DNA of 64,000 nt from CAIYRG01 sp965247505 (GTDB lineage: Bacteria; Pseudomonadota; Alphaproteobacteria; Micropepsales; Micropepsaceae), in contig OZ252020.1 in assembly GCA_965247505.1 (NCBI GenBank), positions 4,402,001 through 4,466,000 of the forward strand, written 5' to 3'. Position 1 is the stretch's first letter. Every line of letters starts with the position of its first letter. The position numbers were made by a program, and so were the translations under genes. The notes beneath the pieces were generated by a model. That model was not told where the DNA came from, searched no databases, and was given only the letters and a program-made list of their open reading frames with translations. Below are positions 18,087-26,691 of this stretch, in pieces.

Positions 18087-19126
18087 TTGGTTTCACGCTT
18101 TGACCGTAGGGACTCCAAAAGAGCGAGGTACTGACTGGCAATAACCTCTTCCGAAAATTCATTTGAAATACGCTTTCTACCGTTTTCCACTAGCTTAGCT
18201 GCGAGCTCCTTGTTGGAGACGAGTGTACGAATACCCGAAGCGAGCGCCTCAACGTCATCAACAGACGTCATGATGGCGTCTTCGCCGTTGCGCACCAGCC
18301 ATGCCGGCCCGGTAGCATCGGTCGTCACAAGCGGCGTCCCGTAGCCCCACGCCTCGACCACGACATTGCCAAACGGCTCTTTTCGCGAGGGGTACACACA
18401 GACGTCAGCCGCTTTAAACAATGCGGCCTTGTCCATTCGCCAGCCAAGAAATTTCACCCGCTCCGACACACCAAGATCACGAGCAAGTTTTTCTAGATTC
18501 CGGCGCTCCTCGCCCTCACCGGCAATCCAAACCCATAGGTCGGGAACCATAGCTGTGGCTCTTACGAGAACATCCAGCGCCTTGTTCGGATGAAACCGAC
18601 CCAATGCTAGGGCCAAAGGCGCTCCTTCGGGGGTATTTAGCGAAGCACGGCTTATCGGCGGCGCCTCATCAATGCGCGGGAAATTTGGAATATGGAATAC
18701 CCGCTCGCGTCTCCAGCCCCCCTCGACTACGTAGCGAACCAAGTCAGGGGCATTGCAGATCAGATAGTCGCATCGCTTGAAATATTTCAGACTGTAATAG
18801 CCGCCCAATCTTCCGATTAGCGTATAATTGCCGCGCGGCATGTACGAGGACGCACGCCCCGCAAATGTGAGCACGACATCCGGGTGGAATGCATTAGTGA
18901 TTTTTCGCAAGCGGCTGGTCGTCCACAAATCTGTGGGGCCGCCAAATTTTGCTGTGTCGTAAGAAATTCCCGCTTGAGCGAGGTCGCTCGTGTGAACGGG
19001 GCTATCGCGTAGAACGGCATGTACAGCCAGTCCACGGGCGTGCAACGCCCGATTGAGGGTGACGAAAAAGGCTTCCGCCCCGCCAACTCGGCTGCCCCCC
19101 ATTGCTGTGAGCAATCTAAGACTCAT
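18074..19126 (-). CDS. Glycosyltransferase family 4 protein
   Basis: This 350-residue GT-B protein starts with a Rossmann strand and glycine loop (MGGSRVGGAEAFFVTLNRAL). It ends with the GT4 nucleotide-sugar site: ALALGRFHPNKALDVLVRAT, KFLGWRMDKAALFKAADVCV, YPSRKEPFGNVVVEAWGYG (the E-x7-E signature). The donor and acceptor are not deducible. It is the first gene of the GT-asnB-pyrC unit and is divergent from ygfZ, with a 93-bp shared promoter region. Confidence 0.85.
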   Translation of the reverse strand: MSLRLLTAMGGSRVGGAEAFFVTLNRALHARGLAVHAVLRDSPVHTSDLAQAGISYDTAKFGGPTDLWTTSRLRKITNAFHPDVVLTFAGRASSYMPRGNYTLIGRLGGYYSLKYFKRCDYLICNAPDLVRYVVEGGWRRERVFHIPNFPRIDEAPPISRASLNTPEGAPLALALGRFHPNKALDVLVRATAMVPDLWVWIAGEGEERRNLEKLARDLGVSERVKFLGWRMDKAALFKAADVCVYPSRKEPFGNVVVEAWGYGTPLVTTDATGPAWLVRNGEDAIMTSVDDVEALASGIRTLVSNKELAAKLVENGRKRISNEFSEEVIASQYLALLESLRSKRETKCAE

Positions 19127-19219
19127 AGGCCCGATTTAGCGGAGTTTTGTCAGAACCGCGAGAGCGTGGGCCCGCCCTTTCCTCTTGCAAGTGGTAGAGC
19201 CCGGTCTTAGGTCAGTTCC

Positions 19220-20062
19220 ATGCAACACCAGACAACCTTAAGCGACCGATCTGTTCTTGTGATCTCAGGGCCGCAGGCGACCAGTTTCCTTCAAGGCCTC
19301 ATTACAAACGATATGGGGCGGCTTGAGAGCGAGAGCGCCATCTACACAGCTCTTCTGACGCCACAAGGCAAGATACTGTTCGATTTCATTGTGGCGAGGA
19401 GCGGCGATGACCACTTCCATATTGACTGTGCCACAACGCAGCGGGACGCACTTGTTAAGCGCCTCGGCCTCTACCGACTTCGGGCCAAGGTGGAAATAGC
19501 GGAAGCGCCCTTAGCCCTCGCCGCGGCATGGGGCGGGGAAAAACCGCCAGCCCTACCCGATGAAGGGATGATTTTCACCGATCCGCGCCACCAAAAGCTA
19601 GGGCAAAGGATCATTGCACGCCCTGAGATCTTGAAGCAGCATTTTGCAGCCGACGATGGAACCTATCGAGCGCATCAACTTGGGCTCGGTATTCCCGATA
19701 GCGCCGATCTCCCCCCGGACACGATGTTTCCGCTCGACGCAGGGTTTGAAGAATTGAGCGGCGTCAGTTTTGACAAGGGTTGCTATGTCGGCCAGGAAGT
19801 TACGTCCCGAATGAAACACCGGGCGAGCGCTCGCAAACGATTTTTTATCGTCGAAACGGACAAGGTGTATCCTCAAGGTGCTTCGGTAGAAGCAGGCGGT
19901 CGTGAGGTCGGCAAATTGGGCACTCATGCCGGAAGATTAGCGTTGGCGCTTCTGCGATTAGATCGCATCACAGACGCAAATAAAAAAAACGTTCCGATCA
20001 CTATCGCGGGCAACAATGTTATTCTTCGGAAACCGGTTTGGTTGGATGCCTCGATCGAATAA
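19220..20062 (+). CDS. ygfZ: YgfZ/GcvT-like folate-binding protein
   Basis: The 280-residue product has the YgfZ signature FDKGCYVGQEVTSRMKHRAS near residue 190 (K-G-C-Y-x-G-Q-E), including the conserved Cys. The N-terminus GPQATSFLQGLITNDM is shared with GcvT-fold proteins. YgfZ binds tetrahydrofolate and supports assembly or repair of certain Fe-S enzymes such as MiaB. Length suits the shorter alphaproteobacterial form. The next gene, tag, starts 27 bases downstream on the same strand. Confidence 0.9.
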   Translation: MQHQTTLSDRSVLVISGPQATSFLQGLITNDMGRLESESAIYTALLTPQGKILFDFIVARSGDDHFHIDCATTQRDALVKRLGLYRLRAKVEIAEAPLALAAAWGGEKPPALPDEGMIFTDPRHQKLGQRIIARPEILKQHFAADDGTYRAHQLGLGIPDSADLPPDTMFPLDAGFEELSGVSFDKGCYVGQEVTSRMKHRASARKRFFIVETDKVYPQGASVEAGGREVGKLGTHAGRLALALLRLDRITDANKKNVPITIAGNNVILRKPVWLDASIE

Positions 20063-20089
20063 TTCTGACAAAACACAAATGATTTTGTG

Positions 20090-20686
20090 ATGACAGTGAA
20101 TAGATTAAACAATCAAATCTGCCCTTGGCCGGGAGATGACCCTCTCTACCGTGCCTATCACGACGAGGAATGGGGCGTGCCGGAATATGACGATCGGGCG
20201 CTATATGAAAAACTCGTCCTTGACGGCTTTCAGGCCGGACTCTCCTGGATCACAATTTTGCGAAAGCGTCAGAATTTTCGCCGTGCTTTCAATGGCTTCA
20301 GTCCACACAAGATCGCCCGCTACGGCGAAAAACAACGCGCTCGCCTTATGAGCAATGCCGGAATTGTTCGATCTGGCGCCAAGATCGACGCCACTATTAA
20401 GGGCGCGAGTCTATGGCTTGAAATCATGGAGAACGAGCCCGGCGGGTTTTCCGAACTCGTTTGGAAACATGTCGACGGCAGGCCGAAGGTCAATCGCTAC
20501 CGCACGATGAGACAAATTCCGGCGCAAACCGCGATGAGCGAGGGTCTTTCGAAAGAATTAAAACAACGGGGATTCAAGTTTGTTGGTCCGGTGATCGTCT
20601 ATGCCTTTGCACAAGCAGTTGGAATGGTGAACGATCACCTTGTTGGATGCCCGCGGCACAAAGCCTGTTCTAAAACTGCTGCTTAG
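20090..20686 (+). CDS. tag: DNA-3-methyladenine glycosylase I
   Basis: I use the ATG at 20090; a GTG one codon upstream is also possible. The 198-residue enzyme shows the Tag hallmarks CPWPGDDPLYRAYHDEEWG, LVLDGFQAGLSWITILRKR, FRRAFNGFSPHKIARYGE and, at the end, KFVGPVIVYAFAQAVGMVND. The C-terminal Cys of the zinc snap (CPRHKAC) pairs with the N-terminal Cys and His. It removes 3-methyladenine from DNA. Probably co-transcribed with ygfZ; its stop overlaps that of convergent queF. Confidence 0.95.
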   Translation: MTVNRLNNQICPWPGDDPLYRAYHDEEWGVPEYDDRALYEKLVLDGFQAGLSWITILRKRQNFRRAFNGFSPHKIARYGEKQRARLMSNAGIVRSGAKIDATIKGASLWLEIMENEPGGFSELVWKHVDGRPKVNRYRTMRQIPAQTAMSEGLSKELKQRGFKFVGPVIVYAFAQAVGMVNDHLVGCPRHKACSKTAA

Positions 20687-21162
20687 CCGCGTCCGCGATA
20701 AGGCGACACGCCGGGATCGGAAAGCCATGCATCCTTCGGTTGATTCCCTGCCTGCCAGAAAACGTCGATGGGGATGCCACCGCGCGGGTACCAAAAACCG
20801 GCAATCCGAAAGAATTTCGGCTTAATTTCTTGAACAACTCTCTTGCCGATCATGATCGTGCAATCTTCATGAAACGCTGCTTCATTACGAAAGCTCATTA
20901 GATAAAGCTTGAACGATTTCGATTCGAGTAGTTTTGCACGCGGGCAATAATCGATCACGAAGTGCGCGAAATCCGGCTGACCGGTAATCGGACAGAGCGT
21001 CGTGAACTCGGGTGCTGTGAAGCGCACAACATAATCGGTGCCCGTATGCGGGTTGGCAACCGCGTCCAACACCGCGGTTTCGGGCGTGGCGGGAACTGCC
21101 ACCTTGCGGCCCAATTGCAGCGTGGTTTTGCGTTTAGGTTTTACTTTTCTTCGTACTGGCAT
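20683..21162 (-). CDS. queF: 7-cyano-7-deazaguanine (preQ0) reductase
   Basis: The start at 21162 (MPVRRKVKPKRKT) gives 159 residues, the short YkvM-type QueF. The catalytic Cys is in TTLCPITGQPDFAHFVIDY and the substrate/NADPH motif in LESKSFKLYLMSFRNEAAFH. QueF reduces preQ0 to preQ1 with NADPH, committing the pathway to queuosine. The frame overlaps the end of queD by 22 bases. It is the last gene of queC-queE-queD-queF. Confidence 0.95.
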   Translation of the reverse strand: MPVRRKVKPKRKTTLQLGRKVAVPATPETAVLDAVANPHTGTDYVVRFTAPEFTTLCPITGQPDFAHFVIDYCPRAKLLESKSFKLYLMSFRNEAAFHEDCTIMIGKRVVQEIKPKFFRIAGFWYPRGGIPIDVFWQAGNQPKDAWLSDPGVSPYRGRG

Positions 21163-21497
21163 GACTGTCCATAAGATGGCCGCGAGAGCCTTACTCGGCA
21201 CACCTCCGGCAATTTCTCCTTCGCTCGAACAAAAATGTGGCGTGCAAGATTTTCTAACGTTGGCAGTGACAACCCCTCAATCTCGTTCAGGAGATGATGG
21301 TCCAATTCGCTGCGAATTGCGCCAAGCACCTCGTTGATTTCTTCAAAATCGCGGACCCAACCCATTTTCGGATCCGGCTCGCCGCGGAGCGTAACCTCGG
21401 CATAGAAGCTATGACCGTGCATACGCCGGTTCGTTTCGCCGGCGCCTTCGAGAGAATGCGCGGCGTCAAACCCAAATTGCTGTGTAATTTCAACCAT
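21141..21497 (-). CDS. queD: 6-carboxytetrahydropterin synthase
   Basis: Starting at the ATG at 21497 (MVEITQQFGFDAAHSLEG) the protein has 118 residues. Zinc-binding histidines are in DAAHSL and RMHGHSFYAEV, and the catalytic Asp/His in ELDHHLLNEI. QueD converts 7,8-dihydroneopterin triphosphate to carboxytetrahydropterin. The longer frame upstream lacks family similarity. Overlap with queF and 70-base spacing from queE indicate one operon. Confidence 0.95.
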   Translation of the reverse strand: MVEITQQFGFDAAHSLEGAGETNRRMHGHSFYAEVTLRGEPDPKMGWVRDFEEINEVLGAIRSELDHHLLNEIEGLSLPTLENLARHIFVRAKEKLPEVCRVRLSRPSYGQSCQYEEK

Positions 21498-21567
21498 AGG
21501 CCTATTCAGTGGCTTGCTTATTGACGGGGCTTTGGCAGGCAAGAAGCAGCGCGTCAAGCGCAGATCT

Positions 21568-22203
21568 TTAGGGTATTCCGAGCAGTTTATGGGTTTGAAG
21601 GCTCAGGCGCCATTGAGGATGGGCCATACAATATTCCGCCGCAGCGGCCATGTTATTCCTTAAATTCGGGCCGTCCATGGGCTGCAGAAAATAATTTACA
21701 AATGAGAGGCCTTCATAGCGTTCAGGTTCTGCTCCTAATTGCGGGTATACCAATTTTAGCTCATTGCCGCTCTGCGCGACGAAATCTGCGCCCGCTTTGG
21801 GACTAACGCAGACCCAGTCCACTCCCTTCGGTATGGGAAGGGTCCCATTTGTCTCTATCGCGATTTCCAATCCACATTCATGCATGGCCTCAATCAACGG
21901 CGCATCGAGTTGGAGAAGCGGCTCACCGCCGGTGCAAACGACATAAGGCGTTTCAGAGTTCTCCACAGGCCATTTGTCGGCAACGGCGCGCGCAAGATCA
22001 TGCGCCTGATCAAATTTTCCGCCGCCAGGCCCCTCGGTCCCAACAAAATCCGTGTCGCAAAATTTGCAGACGGCCTCCGCCCGGTCCGCCTCGCGTCCCG
22101 TCCATAAATTGCAACCTGCAAAGCGCAGGAATATCGCAGGACGCCCCGTGCGCGCACCCTCTCCCTGCACACTCAAATAAACTTCTTTGACCTGGTAACT
22201 CAT
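21568..22203 (-). CDS. queE: 7-carboxy-7-deazaguanine synthase
   Basis: A 211-residue radical-SAM enzyme. The cluster motif has the long QueE spacing: the first Cys in RFAGCNLWTG and the other two in CKFCDTDFVG, fourteen residues later (CX14CX2C). SAM-binding CTGGEPLLQL follows near residue 89, and ETNGTLP near 117. It contracts carboxytetrahydropterin to the deazaguanine ring. The ATG overlaps the queC stop by four bases, so the two are coupled. Confidence 0.95.
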   Translation of the reverse strand: MSYQVKEVYLSVQGEGARTGRPAIFLRFAGCNLWTGREADRAEAVCKFCDTDFVGTEGPGGGKFDQAHDLARAVADKWPVENSETPYVVCTGGEPLLQLDAPLIEAMHECGLEIAIETNGTLPIPKGVDWVCVSPKAGADFVAQSGNELKLVYPQLGAEPERYEGLSFVNYFLQPMDGPNLRNNMAAAAEYCMAHPQWRLSLQTHKLLGIP

Positions 22204-22904
22204 ACGCCATCACCACGATATCGCGCATACCCTCCCGCGCGCAGCTCACAAGCGGGACAGGACCCACAGCCATAGCCCCAAAGGTGCCGCTTTGTTTTCT
22301 CGCCCCGATAGCAGGTCACTGTTTCTTCAATAATGAGATCGAGCAATTGCCCACCGCCCAATGACTCGGCAAGACGCCATGTCCCAGCCTTGTCGATATG
22401 CATCAGCGGCATATGCAATTGAATGGGTTCTGCGAGGCCGAGCGCCAAGGTTTTCTCCAGCGCAGAAATGGTTTCGCTTCTGCAGTCCGGATAGCCCGAA
22501 TAATCCGTCTCGCACATCCCGCCCACGAAATCGCAAATATTTCGGCGCATTCCAAGGGCCGCGGCAGCCGACAAGAAAAGAATGTTGCGTGCAGGAACAA
22601 ATGTCGTTGGAATATCTTTCTCTCCCATTTCGATGGCAACATCGTCGGTCAGAGCCGTCCCGCCGATTTCGGCAAGAACATCGAGCGAAAGAACGCGATC
22701 AGGTCCTAACTTACCGCTCCACGCGGGAAACAGCTCTTGCAATTTCTTGCGGATAATGGGTCGCGCAATTAGCTCTGCGTCATGACGCTGGCCATAGAAA
22801 AAGCCAACCGTCTCGACTTCCTCGAAATTTTCAAGCGCCCATGCCAGGCAAGTCGTCGAATCTTGCCCACCGGAGAACAACACTAGAGCGCTACTGCCAA
22901 TCAT
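22200..22904 (-). CDS. queC: 7-cyano-7-deazaguanine (preQ0) synthase
   Basis: This 234-residue enzyme has the PP-loop LVLFSGGQDSTTCLAWAL near residue 7 and the C-terminal zinc knuckle CYRGEKTKRHLWGYGCGSCP. QueC turns 7-carboxy-7-deazaguanine into the nitrile preQ0 using ATP and ammonia. It is the first gene of the four-gene operon. I looked at the ~107 bases upstream for a preQ1 riboswitch and saw no convincing pseudoknot. Confidence 0.95.
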   Translation of the reverse strand: MIGSSALVLFSGGQDSTTCLAWALENFEEVETVGFFYGQRHDAELIARPIIRKKLQELFPAWSGKLGPDRVLSLDVLAEIGGTALTDDVAIEMGEKDIPTTFVPARNILFLSAAAALGMRRNICDFVGGMCETDYSGYPDCRSETISALEKTLALGLAEPIQLHMPLMHIDKAGTWRLAESLGGGQLLDLIIEETVTCYRGEKTKRHLWGYGCGSCPACELRAGGYARYRGDGV

Positions 22905-23011
22905 GGAGGATCATTTAGCGCAGGGCCATCGTTTGAGCGAGCCCTACGCACGGTCGGGCGCCCTAGCAACGCTTCTCGCAACCGCAAACGCCTCCTTGTT
23001 ACCGAAAGTGG

Positions 23012-23875
23012 CTAGTGAACCATGAAGACAGGCAATTTGGCATGCGCGATGACATGTCTAGTTACGCCGCCTATTAGGCTCTCGCGTATGCGGCCATGGC
23101 CGTAACCTCCAGTCACCAATAAGTCAGCAGTATCCATCGCCGCGTCGAGAAGGACCTCACCGGTGCCGCGTGCGCCCCTGTCGATCACGCGTTCAGTGCT
23201 CGAAACGCCATGAAGCGCAAGATACTCGCGCAAAGCATCGGTTGGCTGAGGCGCCGCCGTTCCGCGCCGCACGCTCAAAATCTCAACGCTGTCGGAACGG
23301 ATTAGAAAGGGAAGCGCCGCGCTTACGGCTTGCGATGCGGCCGTCTTGCCATCCCAGCCGATTGCAATGCGCTTGGTAAAATTCTGTTGAAATTCTCCGG
23401 TAGCTAGTAGCGCCGGGCGATCGGTTTCCGTGAGCGTCTGAACGAACGCGTCGGCAAGCCCGATGTTGTCACCGTCCTGAAGCGGCCCGAATACCACTAT
23501 ATCCGACAAGCGCGCGGCTTGGGTCATTTGATCACTCAAATTTCCCTGAGCCTGATGAAAAGACAGCGTCACGCGATCTGCGCGCGCCGGAACGGATACA
23601 CTCTCGACTCCCTCCTTTGTGCAAACTGCACTGAGGGTCTGCTCTACTCTACGAGCTGCCTCTTCAGCGGCGTCGCGGCTGGCGCTGATGACTTCGTCAA
23701 TCACCGCGCCTGAAACCCCATCGCTGAAAAATGCGATTGCTTCGGCAAGATCGGGACGCACAAAAATTGCAACCACGTGAGCACTGAACGGTCGCGCTAC
23801 CGCAACTGCATATCGGAGTACGGCTTCGTCGCGGACACCACCGGTAACGGAAGCCAATATTTTTGCAATGGCCAT
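23012..23875 (-). CDS. Tandem universal stress protein
   Basis: Starting at MAIAKILASVTGG (ATG at 23875) gives 287 residues and two UspA folds. The first, residues 1-155, lacks a good nucleotide loop. The second ends with the ATP-binding pattern TGGYGHGRIRESLIGGVTRHV (G-x2-G-x9-G plus Ser/Thr). Usp proteins support survival in stress; partners are unknown. The longer frame upstream is Arg/Cys-rich and not Usp-like. Flanking genes belong to other processes. Confidence 0.85.
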   Translation of the reverse strand: MAIAKILASVTGGVRDEAVLRYAVAVARPFSAHVVAIFVRPDLAEAIAFFSDGVSGAVIDEVISASRDAAEEAARRVEQTLSAVCTKEGVESVSVPARADRVTLSFHQAQGNLSDQMTQAARLSDIVVFGPLQDGDNIGLADAFVQTLTETDRPALLATGEFQQNFTKRIAIGWDGKTAASQAVSAALPFLIRSDSVEILSVRRGTAAPQPTDALREYLALHGVSSTERVIDRGARGTGEVLLDAAMDTADLLVTGGYGHGRIRESLIGGVTRHVIAHAKLPVFMVH

Positions 23876-24021
23876 GGCACTCTCCATTCGATGCACAGCA
23901 ATATTGTAGCAGCTTCGTCTACCGCGCAATTCAGTGCAACCAAAACAACTATGGCGCCTGGGCCATCGCCTAATCGGTACCAATTGCGCTAGACATCGCT
24001 AGGAGCGGTTGAGGATAAAGC

Positions 24022-24615
24022 ATGGCCAATTCGAAAAAACCGCGCTCTCCGCGCGCCTGGCAGCGCATGCTGGGCGGTCGAAGGCTCGACCTGCTCGATC
24101 CCTCCCCGCTAGATATTGAGATCACAGACATCGCACACGGCCTTGCCCGCGTTGCGAGGTGGAATGGCCAGACAAAAGGTGTGCATGCGTTTTCTGTGGC
24201 GCAGCATTGCCTCCTTGTTGAGCAGATCGCCAGTGAGCTCAGGCCAAGAGCGACCCGCGAATTTCGGCTTGCGGCGCTGCTGCATGATGCGGCGGAGTAT
24301 GTCGTCGGTGATTTAATTAGCCCATTCAAAGCCGCCGTGGGCTTTGATTATAAAGACCTTGAAAACCGGCTCAGCCGTGCAATTCATCTGCGCTTCGGCT
24401 TGCCCCAGGAAAGCCCTCCCGCCGACGTCAAACTCATTAAGCGTGCCGATCACTACTCAGCCTATTTTGAAGCGACACAACTTGCCGGCTTCAGCATAAC
24501 AGAGGCCCGGCGATTCTTCGGCACTCCGCGACGCGTGAAAGCGCCTCGGCTCTCGCCATTGAGGGCAAATGAGATACAAAAGCTTTATCTCGACACTTTT
24601 AAGCGCCTCAGTTGA
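24022..24615 (+). CDS. HD-domain hydrolase (YfbR-like nucleotidase)
   Basis: The 197-residue protein has the HD metal motif spread over TKGVHAFSVAQHCLLVEQ (first His), AALLHDAAEYVVGDLISPFK (His-Asp plus later Asp) and KRADHYSAYFEA. This is the pattern of YfbR-type 5'-deoxynucleotidases, which dephosphorylate deoxynucleoside monophosphates. It begins LDLLDPSPLDIEITDIAHGLA, typical of the group. The NrtR-like regulator follows 28 bases downstream. Confidence 0.8.
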   Translation: MANSKKPRSPRAWQRMLGGRRLDLLDPSPLDIEITDIAHGLARVARWNGQTKGVHAFSVAQHCLLVEQIASELRPRATREFRLAALLHDAAEYVVGDLISPFKAAVGFDYKDLENRLSRAIHLRFGLPQESPPADVKLIKRADHYSAYFEATQLAGFSITEARRFFGTPRRVKAPRLSPLRANEIQKLYLDTFKRLS

Positions 24616-24643
24616 GCTGATCATGAACTGAGTGGACCAAAGA

Positions 24644-25657
24644 ATGGAACCAACAAAAAAAGCCTCCAGAAAACGGGTTGCATCGAACAAAAAAAACAAC
24701 AAGCCGCAGACAGTGCTGGTTGGGCTATCCGTTGCGATCGTGTCTATCAGTGACGACCAACCCCGTGTCCTGATTGTGGAACGCGATCACGCTGCGGACG
24801 CCATTCCGTTTGGAAATTTCGATCCTGTAGAGCATCGAACGCTAGACTCCGGCCTTTTAAAATGGGTTGAAGAGCAGACCGGTCTGCAACTTGGTTATGT
24901 CGAACAGCTCTACACTTTTGGCGATCGTGGTCGCCATACGACGCATATTGGCAAAGGACCGCGCATACTTTCTGTTGGCTATCTTGCGCTAACCCGAAGC
25001 GATCGCGTACTTTCGGCGCCGGATTCGCAGTGGAGGGATTGGTACGCCTATTTCCCTTGGGAGGACTGGCGCGAGACAAAACCGGAGATAATTCATTCAC
25101 CGATCATGCCGGCGCTTGCAAAATTTGCCGCTAATGGCAAGGGCGCTAGACAAATCGCGCAGCGTCGCGCGCGGATACGCCTATGCTTTGGAACCAAAGA
25201 CATCGCGTGGGACGAAGAAAAAGTTCTGGAGCGCTATGAGCTGCTTTACGAAGCTGGCCTCGTAGGCGAAGCCCAAAAGGATCGCGGCTTAGACTTGGCA
25301 GCCGATAAAGCGCTTGGACGCATGATGATGTATGACCACCGCCGAATCCTTGCTACGGCGATGGGCCGTTTGCGCGGTAAAATGAAATACCGTCCGGTTG
25401 TTTTTGAGCTCATGCCGCCAGAATTCACGCTACTCGAGTTACAACGAACTGTCGAAGCGATTTCCGGCATTCGCCTGCACAAACAAAATTTTCGTCGCCT
25501 TGTTGAAAGCCAGGGGCTTGTTGAGGGAACGGGCCGCTTTTCACAGCGCGGCCGCGGCCGGCCTGCAGAACAATTTCGATTTCGTAGAGACGTCGTTCGC
25601 GAGCGCCCGGCTCCAGGCTTTCGCTTGGGTTCGCGTTCGCCTTCGAAGCAAAAATAG
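24644..25657 (+). CDS. NrtR-like Nudix transcription regulator of NAD metabolism
   Basis: The protein has an N-terminal Nudix-like domain (VGLSVAIVSISDDQPRVLIV, then EEQTGLQLGYVEQLYTFGDR) and a C-terminal winged helix (ELMPPEFTLLELQRTVEAIS, LHKQNFRRLVESQGLVEGTG). It also has the linker EEKVLERYELLYEAGLVGEA found in the alphaproteobacterial members. NrtR proteins repress NAD biosynthesis genes and are released by ADP-ribose. nadA and nadC lie 1 kb downstream, which supports the assignment. A GTG at 24632 is an alternative start. The basic N- and C-terminal tails are longer than in the founding NrtR. Confidence 0.8.
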   Translation: MEPTKKASRKRVASNKKNNKPQTVLVGLSVAIVSISDDQPRVLIVERDHAADAIPFGNFDPVEHRTLDSGLLKWVEEQTGLQLGYVEQLYTFGDRGRHTTHIGKGPRILSVGYLALTRSDRVLSAPDSQWRDWYAYFPWEDWRETKPEIIHSPIMPALAKFAANGKGARQIAQRRARIRLCFGTKDIAWDEEKVLERYELLYEAGLVGEAQKDRGLDLAADKALGRMMMYDHRRILATAMGRLRGKMKYRPVVFELMPPEFTLLELQRTVEAISGIRLHKQNFRRLVESQGLVEGTGRFSQRGRGRPAEQFRFRRDVVRERPAPGFRLGSRSPSKQK

Positions 25658-25700
25658 GAGGCGCGGCAATTTCTTGAAGCGCGGTGGAATCTTACTCAAA

Positions 25701-26555
25701 TCAAAGGTTTATGAATTCCAACGACTGAATTGGCTCGCGGACCGCACCATTACGATTCTGCTCTGCCAGACTCTCGCCGTCATACCCTCCAAAATAGACC
25801 CTGAGACCTGGTGTGACAGAGTTGACGTTTGGGCCTCCGCCTGGGGTGTCAGTGTAGGTATAGCCTGCATAAAGGCTTAGCGGCAGCACGGCGGCCATCA
25901 AATATTCCGCGTTCGCCGAATAATCGAGCACATTGCCCCCTGCTCCCTGGATATCCGTAACATCGACACGCCCCGCCAATGCAAGATTGGGCGTCGCATA
26001 AATACGAAGGCCGCCGCCATAATAGCCGCCCTTGATGCCACTGCCATCGAATAGACCGCCACGCCCCACAAGCCAAATGGTGTCCGTGACATAGGCTTCG
26101 CCAAACAGCCCATAATTGACGTAATCGATCGTCGTGTCTGCGCTCGAAGCATCCACATATCCAATGGTCGCACCGAGCACACCCTGGCTGGCACGCCAAA
26201 ACAGCGAGCCGGCAATATTCCAAATATCTACGCTGCTACCTGGTGAGGTATCGAACTGGCCATAACTTGCATTGCCCTGCGCATGTAAGCCGGTCGCACC
26301 AAGACCGACTACAATATCGCCAGTAGTGCTCCATCAATTAGCTTCGTCCCCGCCGTCACTAACAAACGAACGGCTGTACTCTGCCCCTAGCGAGCCGCGC
26401 AATTGGGGCACGCCTTGGGCCAAGACAACGCCCGAATAGGCGGTCGCAGCCAAAAGGCCCATTCCAATACCCGCTAATTTTCCGTAGATCACCGTGGTGA
26501 TTCCCCCAAGACGACGGAGATAGAGGTCTTTGGATGGGATGAACTTGGTTAACAA
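25701..26555 (-). pseudogene. Outer-membrane porin-like protein with an in-frame stop
   Basis: Two frame fragments (26334-26555 and 25701-26332) are in the same phase, separated only by a TGA at 26334-26336. The first carries a signal segment (GMGLLAATAYSGVVLAQG). Reading through gives WSTTGDIVVGLGATGLHAQG and continues as alternating beta strands ending GLRVYFGGY. A single TGG-to-TGA change or insertion of TGA before TGG would explain it. I see no other damage, so the loss may be recent, or a sequencing error. The family is a small barrel with no known cargo. Confidence 0.7.
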
Positions 26556-26658
26556 AAGGGAAATGGACAGGTTTCAGGTGTAAAATGGTTTGAATTCGTC
26601 TAATAGCCGTCTAAGCTTGGCGGCGTCGGCCTTGAACCGGCTTTTTTCATGTAATATA

Positions 26659-26677
26659 TATACTCATATAGAGCATA
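26659..26677. promoter_or_regulatory. Possible NrtR operator upstream of nadA
   Basis: A 19-base imperfect palindrome, TATACTCATATAGAGCATA, with arms TATnCTC and GAGnATA, is centred 24 bases before the nadA start and overlaps a likely promoter. NrtR binds AT-rich palindromes in front of nad genes. Inference only; no experimental consensus was compared. Confidence 0.4.
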
Positions 26678-26691
26678 AATAAGGTACGAAG

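Noticed and set aside
22905..23011. preQ1 riboswitch before queC
   Set aside because: I looked for the small pseudoknot with an A-rich tail next to the ribosome site and saw no convincing form.
24632..24643. GTG start for the NrtR-like gene
   Set aside because: Possible, but the ATG four codons later is at least as good; left as an alternative.
26600..26650. Terminator or tRNA-like fold before nadA (GGCCTTGAACCGGC followed by Ts)
   Set aside because: The stem is short and imperfect and there is no tRNA T-arm or acceptor pairing.
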